Source of the DNA: Candidatus Omnitrophota bacterium
GTDB taxonomy: Bacteria; Omnitrophota; Gorgyraeia; Zapsychrales; Fredricksoniimonadaceae
Length of the DNA: 56,905 bases
Assembly: GCA_030650275.1 (NCBI GenBank)
Contig: JAUSEK010000006.1
Coordinates: forward strand, 1 to 56,905
Direction: 5' to 3'
Below the pieces are notes generated by a model. That model saw nothing but the letters and a program-made list of their open reading frames with translations, had not been told where the DNA came from and made no database searches. Shown here piece by piece: positions 52,066-56,905 of the stretch. How positions within the stretch are numbered: the first letter of the stretch is position 1; each line of letters opens with the position of its first letter. Made by a program: the position numbers and the translations under genes.

Positions 52066-54638
52066 AAGATCACCATGTCCTTGGCCCGCGCGAGCGCGGC
52101 TTCCAGTTGCTGTGGTTCTTTGCTCCCGGCCTGGGCCATTTGCGGCCTGCCGCCGCCGGTGCCGCCAAAAAGCGGGGCAACGCGCCCGACGATATCATTG
52201 GCCCTGATCCCCTTTTGGACCAGGTCGTCGGTGACCGTGACGATCAGGGACGCGTCCTTGTCCGTCCTGGCACCCAGGATGAAGACCCCGGACGATAATT
52301 TTTGTTTCAACAGGTCGGACAATTTCCGCAATGACCCGATGTCCGCGTCTTGAAGGCAATAGGTCACGACGCTCGCGCCATGGACCTTTTGCGCGCCGCG
52401 GATGATGTCATCAACGGACAATTTGACCGTCTCAAAGCGCTCGTTCTGTCTCTTTCTTTCCAACTGCCTGGCGCGTTCGCTTTGCTCCTGGGCATTGTCC
52501 CGGACCCGCTGCTGCGCCAGAAACTCTTCAACCGCGGCCTTGCCTGTCACCGCTTCCACGCGGCGCACACCCTGGGCCACGGACCCTTCCCCTGTGATCT
52601 TGATGCTTTCCACTTGGGCGGTAGAAGACAAATGGGTCCCCCCGCAAAACTCCCGGGAATAATCCCCGATGGAAATGACCCTCACCACATCGCCATACTT
52701 TTCAGCAAAGAACGCCAACGCGCCTTTTTGTTTCGCTTCTTCCAACGGCAAGACCTCGGTCATGACCTGATCGGCATTTTGAATGAACCGATTGATACGA
52801 TTCTCAATTTTCTGGATCTCTTGCGGTTTAACAGCGCCCGGGTGCGCAAAATCAAAACGCAAACGGTCTGTGGCCACCAAGGACCCCTGTTGTTTGATAT
52901 GCGTTCCCAAGACCTCACGCAAAGCCGCCTGCAATAAATGGGTTGCCGTGTGATTGCGCATGATGGCCTGACGGCGGGGCGAGTCCACCTGGGCCATGAC
53001 CTGATCGCCTTCTTTGAGAGCACCCTGTTCCAAAATACCCTCATGGATATGCACATCATTCATTTTGTGCGTATCAATGATTTTCACAATGGCATCGGAA
53101 GAACGCAGGACCCCTGTGTCCCCGACCTGTCCGCCGGATTCGGCGTAAAATGGCGTGCGGTCCAGTATGACTTTCACCCGGCTGCCTTCTCCTAAAACCT
53201 GCAATACGGTCGCTTTGGTCTCCAAAACAGAATATCCCAGAAACTCCGTCTTGGGCACATCCAATTTCAACCCGGTATCCGCGAATACATCACCGGTCAT
53301 CTTGCTGCCGGCACGCGAACGGCTCTTCTGCTTTTCCATCTTGGCTTCATAAATTTTAACCGCATCAGAAAGATCTCTGTCATTTAATTCAAATTCAGAA
53401 TTCTTGGCCTCTTTTAAAATTGTCGTTAATGTTAAGCCATATGTGTCCCGATATAAAAAAATGATCTGACCGAGCTTTTCTATGCGTTCTTCCACTGAAG
53501 CAAAAGCTAAGCCCATCCAATCTCTGAATTCTTTTCTTAATGCCGGCAATTTCTCTTTGCGAACTTTGATAAAAGCATCTTCAATACGTTGGACCAAGAT
53601 TCTTATTTCATTGGCCTTGCCACTCAATTCCGGATAAGGCTGGCCCATCCGTTCAACCACAATGTCCACAAACGTATGGATAATGGGTTTCTGCGCTCCG
53701 CCGCGCACAGCCAGGTCCGTCATATCCACGATGAGTTTGCGCACCACATAGCCGCGGCCCTCGTTGGACGGCACAACACCATCGCTGATACCGAATACGA
53801 CCGCTCGCATATGATCGGCGATGATCCGCGCGTCCTGTTCGGGGATCCCTTTGACTTTCGCTTTGATCTCTTTTAAGACCGGCGCAAAAATATCCGTCTC
53901 ATAATTACTTTTCTTGCCCTGCACCACCGCGGCCAAACGCTCCAAACCCATGCCGGTGTCTATGTTCTTAGACGGCAACGGATCAAGGATACCTCCCTCT
54001 CTGCGGTTGAATTGCGTGAACACCAGGTTCCACACCTCTGAAAAACGGCCACAGGAGCATTCAGGATCACAGTCCTTGCCTTTGGAGCAATTCGGATTGA
54101 CCCCGTAATCATAAAATATTTCCGAACACGGCCCACACGGACCATTGGGGCCTTTTTCTTTGGCTTCCGATGGCCAAAAATTGGTTTTGTCCCCCAATTT
54201 GATGATCCTGTTCACCGGGACCTTGACCTCTTTGAACCAAATGTCATAGGCCTCGGCATCCTCTTGATAAACAGAGACCCATAATTTTTCTTTGGGCAAT
54301 TTCATTTCCTTAGTCAGGAATTCCCAGGCCCAATGAATGGCGTCTTTCTTGAAATAATCGCCGAAAGAAAAATTCCCCAGCATTTCAAAGAACGTGTGAT
54401 GAAAATCCGTCTTGCCGACCACATCCAGGTCATCCGTACGCAGACACTTCTGGCAGGTGGCGGCGCGCGTATACGTCAGGTTACGCCCCAGGAACTGCGG
54501 CTTAAACTGCTGCATGCCGGCGGTGGTAAAGAGCACCGTGGGATCGTCCTTGGGGACAAGCGAATCACTGGCTACGACCGTATGACCCTTGCTCTTAAAA
54601 AAATCTAAAAACTTTGTCCGGATCTGATCAGTAGTCAT
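52062..54638 (-). CDS. alaS: Alanyl-tRNA synthetase
   Basis: Class II synthetase, 858 residues. Catalytic core begins IRTKFLDFFKSKGHTVVASD; a Cys-rich segment (CSKGKDCDPECSCGRF) in the catalytic domain precedes EVWNLVFTQFNR. The editing domain has HTATHLLQAALR and the zinc-binding EFCGGTHL; a C-terminal DHHA1-type domain ends in FGGTGGGRPQMAQAG. The centre (about 53350-53650) is more AT-rich. The start overlaps the recX stop by four bases, continuing the coupled series. Confidence 0.96.
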   Translation of the reverse strand: MTTDQIRTKFLDFFKSKGHTVVASDSLVPKDDPTVLFTTAGMQQFKPQFLGRNLTYTRAATCQKCLRTDDLDVVGKTDFHHTFFEMLGNFSFGDYFKKDAIHWAWEFLTKEMKLPKEKLWVSVYQEDAEAYDIWFKEVKVPVNRIIKLGDKTNFWPSEAKEKGPNGPCGPCSEIFYDYGVNPNCSKGKDCDPECSCGRFSEVWNLVFTQFNRREGGILDPLPSKNIDTGMGLERLAAVVQGKKSNYETDIFAPVLKEIKAKVKGIPEQDARIIADHMRAVVFGISDGVVPSNEGRGYVVRKLIVDMTDLAVRGGAQKPIIHTFVDIVVERMGQPYPELSGKANEIRILVQRIEDAFIKVRKEKLPALRKEFRDWMGLAFASVEERIEKLGQIIFLYRDTYGLTLTTILKEAKNSEFELNDRDLSDAVKIYEAKMEKQKSRSRAGSKMTGDVFADTGLKLDVPKTEFLGYSVLETKATVLQVLGEGSRVKVILDRTPFYAESGGQVGDTGVLRSSDAIVKIIDTHKMNDVHIHEGILEQGALKEGDQVMAQVDSPRRQAIMRNHTATHLLQAALREVLGTHIKQQGSLVATDRLRFDFAHPGAVKPQEIQKIENRINRFIQNADQVMTEVLPLEEAKQKGALAFFAEKYGDVVRVISIGDYSREFCGGTHLSSTAQVESIKITGEGSVAQGVRRVEAVTGKAAVEEFLAQQRVRDNAQEQSERARQLERKRQNERFETVKLSVDDIIRGAQKVHGASVVTYCLQDADIGSLRKLSDLLKQKLSSGVFILGARTDKDASLIVTVTDDLVQKGIRANDIVGRVAPLFGGTGGGRPQMAQAGSKEPQQLEAALARAKDMVIL

Positions 54639-55081
54639 ATGTTCTTGATGGCTTTATACGCGGCTTCCATCGGGAAACCCCGGCGGACCAAAAAATCCAA
54701 GACGCGTTTCTTTCGTTTGACCGGGTCAATGCCCGTTAAACGCTCGGCTCTGCGTTGGGCCAGCGTGCAGGCGGCCTCTTCTTCCGAGAATTCTTCTTTC
54801 GCGCGGCCTATGGCCTGGGCAATGATGCTCTCCTGGATCCCTTTTTCCTTAAGTTCCCGGATGATCCTTTGAAAACCAAACGGCCGGGCCAGACGGTATT
54901 GGACCCATGCCACCGTAAAAGCCCGGTCGTCGAGCAAACGCGACTGCCTGCAATATTCAACCGCCTCCGCAATTTCCGAAGCGGCAAACCCTTTGTCCTT
55001 TAACTTGACTTCCAGTTCCCTGACGCTGCGGGGCCGTATCTTCAAAAAACGTAACGCCGCGGCCCGGCATGGGGACAACAT
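54635..55081 (-). CDS. recX: Regulatory protein RecX
   Basis: A 148-residue modulator of RecA filaments with three-helix repeats: RSVRELEVKLKDKGFAASEI, LARPFGFQRIIRELKEKGI and KKRVLDFLVRRGFPMEAAYK. It starts one base inside the recA stop (TGATG), the usual recA-recX arrangement. Confidence 0.9.
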   Translation of the reverse strand: MLSPCRAAALRFLKIRPRSVRELEVKLKDKGFAASEIAEAVEYCRQSRLLDDRAFTVAWVQYRLARPFGFQRIIRELKEKGIQESIIAQAIGRAKEEFSEEEAACTLAQRRAERLTGIDPVKRKKRVLDFLVRRGFPMEAAYKAIKNI

Positions 55082-56112
55082 CAGGCCTTCTTGGCCTTCA
55101 TTTTCTCAATGATCTGCTTTTCAACCTTCGCGGAGATCTTGGGATTGTCTTTAAGGAATTGACGTGTCGCTTCCCGTCCCTGGCCGATCTTCTCATTCTC
55201 GAACGACAGCCACGCCCCGCTTTTCTGGATGATGTCCTGCGCTAACCCCATGTCAATGATGTCGCTCGACCTGGAAATGCCCTCATTGAAATGGATCTCG
55301 AATTCCGCTTCCCGAAACGGCGGCGCGACCTTGTTCTTGACGACCTTGGCCTTGACGCGGTTGGCCACGATCACTTCGCCGGACTTGATGGATTCGATCT
55401 TGCGAAGATCAATGCGCACCGACGCGTAAAATTTCAAGGCCCTGCCGCCGGTGGTCGTTTCCGGGTTGCCGAACATGACCCCGATCTTCATGCGGATCTG
55501 GTTGATGAAGATAACACAGGTACCCGATTTATTGATGGCGGCCGTTAATTTGCGCAGGGCCTGCGACATGAGCCGTGCTTGCAAACCCATGTGGGAATCA
55601 CCCATTTCCCCTTCAATCTCCGCGCGCGGGGTCAAAGCCGCGACAGAATCGATGACGACCAGGTCCACGGCGTTGGAACGCACCAGCGTTTCAGCGATCT
55701 CCAGGGCCTGTTCGCCGGTGTCCGGCTGGGAGACCAGCAGTTCATCCAGGTTCACGCCCAGCTTGTTGGCGTAGGAGGGATCCAGCGCGTGCTCGGCGTC
55801 CACGAAGGCCGCGGTGCCGCCGGCCTTCTGGACCTCGGCCACCACGTGCAGGGCGAGCGTCGTCTTGCCAGAGCTCTCCGGGCCGTAGATCTCGACGATC
55901 CGCCCCTTGGGCAGGCCGCCAATGCCCAGCGCGATGTCCAGGCCCAGGGAGCCCGTGGAGACCGATTCGATCTCCATATGGCTCTTGTCGCCAAGCTTCA
56001 TCACCGAGCCCTTGCCGAAGGCCCGATCGATCTGCGCCATCGCTGCTTCCAGCGCGCGCTGCTTGTCACCGTCTTCTCGTGCCACGAGCTTCAATGCCGT
56101 TTGAGACGCCAT
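55081..56112 (-). CDS. recA: Recombinase RecA, apparently composite
   Basis: Homologous recombination and SOS co-protease, 343 residues from [15 protein letters not shown] lies upstream. Walker [10 protein letters not shown], Walker [11 protein letters not shown] and L2 [18 protein letters not shown] are intact. The first half (to about residue 180) reads like alphaproteobacterial Rec[55 protein letters not shown]. The second half ([30 protein letters not shown]) does not. Base composition changes with it: 45 G/C of 60 at 55801-55860 against 27 of 60 at 55081-55140. The frame is unbroken. An assembly join or recombination inside the gene, roughly 55550-55720, explains this best. Confidence 0.9.
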   Translation of the reverse strand: MASQTALKLVAREDGDKQRALEAAMAQIDRAFGKGSVMKLGDKSHMEIESVSTGSLGLDIALGIGGLPKGRIVEIYGPESSGKTTLALHVVAEVQKAGGTAAFVDAEHALDPSYANKLGVNLDELLVSQPDTGEQALEIAETLVRSNAVDLVVIDSVAALTPRAEIEGEMGDSHMGLQARLMSQALRKLTAAINKSGTCVIFINQIRMKIGVMFGNPETTTGGRALKFYASVRIDLRKIESIKSGEVIVANRVKAKVVKNKVAPPFREAEFEIHFNEGISRSSDIIDMGLAQDIIQKSGAWLSFENEKIGQGREATRQFLKDNPKISAKVEKQIIEKMKAKKA

Positions 56113-56196
56113 ACCAAGCACTCCCTATCCCATGATTCCGCCAACCCGGTGGGGTAGATCGCTCTCCCCGCCGCCGGACTCAGGTGTACTTAGTTT

Positions 56197-56218
56197 GTTC
56201 TCTGTTCACAAGATGTTC
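56197..56218 (-). promoter_or_regulatory. Alphaproteobacterial-type LexA (SOS) box
   Basis: On the recA strand GAAC-ATCTTGT-GAAC (56204-56218) is a direct repeat with a seven-base gap, the LexA site known from alphaproteobacteria (GAAC-N7-GAAC, equivalently GTTC-N7-GTTC). A third GAAC lies three bases further (56197-56200). It is about 92 bases upstream of the recA start, where an SOS promoter is expected. LexA boxes of most other groups look different (CTG-N10-CAG or GAAC-N4-GTTC). Confidence 0.75.
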
Positions 56219-56281
56219 TTTTCCGCCCCTGCGTGGGGGTATAGCGAGGACGGGTCGACGAGCACGTCGGGACCACACCCA

Positions 56282-56728
56282 TCAATTTTCGGTCAAGCTG
56301 CCTAGGTGACGACGTAACCGCCGCCTCAGATTCGATGGATCAAGACCCAACGCATTTGCCGCCGCTCGTAGGCCGCCATGATGCCGAATTGCTTCCCGAT
56401 ACCCTTCGACCACCTGGCTCTCGCGGGAAATGAATTCGTCCTCAATCACCTGCAACGTCCTGAGCCTTCCCGTAATTCCGGGGTATTGACCGCGGGCGAG
56501 TTGGGCCTTCCCGCTCTTCAGCTTGGCAACGGTTGATCGAGGTAGGCCGACCGCTCTACCAACCGCGGCGTTGCCAAATTTCGCCGAGGCCGCAGCGAGG
56601 GCAAGTTGCAATTCCACCGTTGATGGCTGAGCGGAGCCGTAGCGAATGGGAAGGTCTGAGGCCGTATCCACGAGGAAGGCTTCCTCATAGCGATCGGCCT
56701 CCTTCCCGATGAATTCAAACCCTCGCAC
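56282..56728 (-). CDS. Helix-turn-helix protein, Fis-type C-terminus, 5' end uncertain
   Basis: At least 148 residues from a GTG; the frame stays open back to a stop at 56867-56869 without an ATG, so the true start may be upstream. Two helix-turn-helix patterns are visible: FGNAAVGRAVGLPRSTVAKL in the middle and a Fis-like one at the C-terminus, GGLRAAANALGLDPSNLRRR. GC content is high and codon choice resembles the 5' half of recA, not the rest of the contig. It may be a transcription regulator from the same foreign source. No family name is recognised. The remaining bases to 56905 hold no complete gene. Confidence 0.5.
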   Translation of the reverse strand: MRGFEFIGKEADRYEEAFLVDTASDLPIRYGSAQPSTVELQLALAAASAKFGNAAVGRAVGLPRSTVAKLKSGKAQLARGQYPGITGRLRTLQVIEDEFISRESQVVEGYREAIRHHGGLRAAANALGLDPSNLRRRLRRHLGSLTEN

Positions 56729-56905
56729 CTGAATGTGCCGACGTTCCGTCCGGCCCTGGTCAAAGGTCGTGTCCCCGGCCGTGGTGTAGCTCCGCGGCGG
56801 TAGCAGCGCCGCTCGCGAAGCGCGCCCCTCATTGGGCGCCGTAGCGAGTGAGCGGGGCTGCGGTGGTCATCCACGATCTTCAGTAGGGTTGGGTTGCGAC
56901 GCTCA

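Noticed and set aside
1-56905. CRISPR arrays, tRNA and rRNA genes, complete insertion sequences
   Set aside because: No regularly spaced direct repeats, no cloverleaf with a TTCRA-type loop in the intergenic regions and no transposase frame were seen.

Overview
The window reads as one contig from a Gram-negative, probably uncultured bacterium of about 50% GC, followed by a short foreign-looking right end. The SecDF fusion, SurA-like and DUF3108 envelope proteins, ExbB/ExbD, a lipoprotein and the abundance of short palindromic repeats would suit an Omnitrophota/PVC-type genome. That placement is inference from gene style; there is no rRNA or other marker here to fix it.

Layout. 1-7.7 kb: a siroheme sulfite reductase faces exbB-exbD-ferredoxin/NADP reductase, followed by the three-subunit proton-translocating transhydrogenase pntAA-pntAB-pntB. 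7.7-8.3 kb: a self-contained unit with its own promoter, a roughly 115-nt leader and three tiny membrane-protein genes. 8.4-13.4 kb: fumarase, an SPFH protein, leucyl aminopeptidase and citrate synthase. 13.4-19.2 kb: a sulfate assimilation block (DUF2061, an Rrf2 regulator, cysH, cysD, cysN), then mutY and a CbiX/SirB chelatase. With the reductase at the left end this covers sulfate to sulfide. 19.2-28.5 kb: NAD kinase, HAD phosphatase, a PhoR/PhoB pair, NUDIX, lipoprotein, MFS, CorC-like protein, SpoU methyltransferase and an M3 peptidase. rpmB lies alone on the plus strand. 28.8-56.1 kb: a nearly unbroken minus-strand series, recA-recX-alaS-hisDBHAFI-trpE-rpsP-yajC-secDF-mfd-surA-pdxA-ksgA-thioesterase-Zn ribbon-M20-DUF3108-trpBA-M16-small protein-rsfS-argS-recJ, with many 1-7 nt overlaps that imply translational coupling.

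The most unusual signals are these. (1) Several families of short palindromes sit at precise places relative to genes: in frame inside four proteins, at stop codons, or just ahead of start codons where they supply the Shine-Dalgarno sequence. (2) CysN carries a C-terminal APS-kinase-like domain that has lost its catalytic motifs, while CysH has the iron-sulfur signature of an APS reductase that needs no PAPS. (3) Mfd is only 637 residues. (4) recA changes character midway: its 3' half and everything to its left match the rest of the contig, while its 5' half, its upstream GAAC-N7-GAAC SOS box and the last 0.8 kb are GC-rich and alphaproteobacterial in style. That points to an assembly chimera or a recombination event within recA.

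No tRNA, rRNA, CRISPR array, transposase or phage structural gene was seen.
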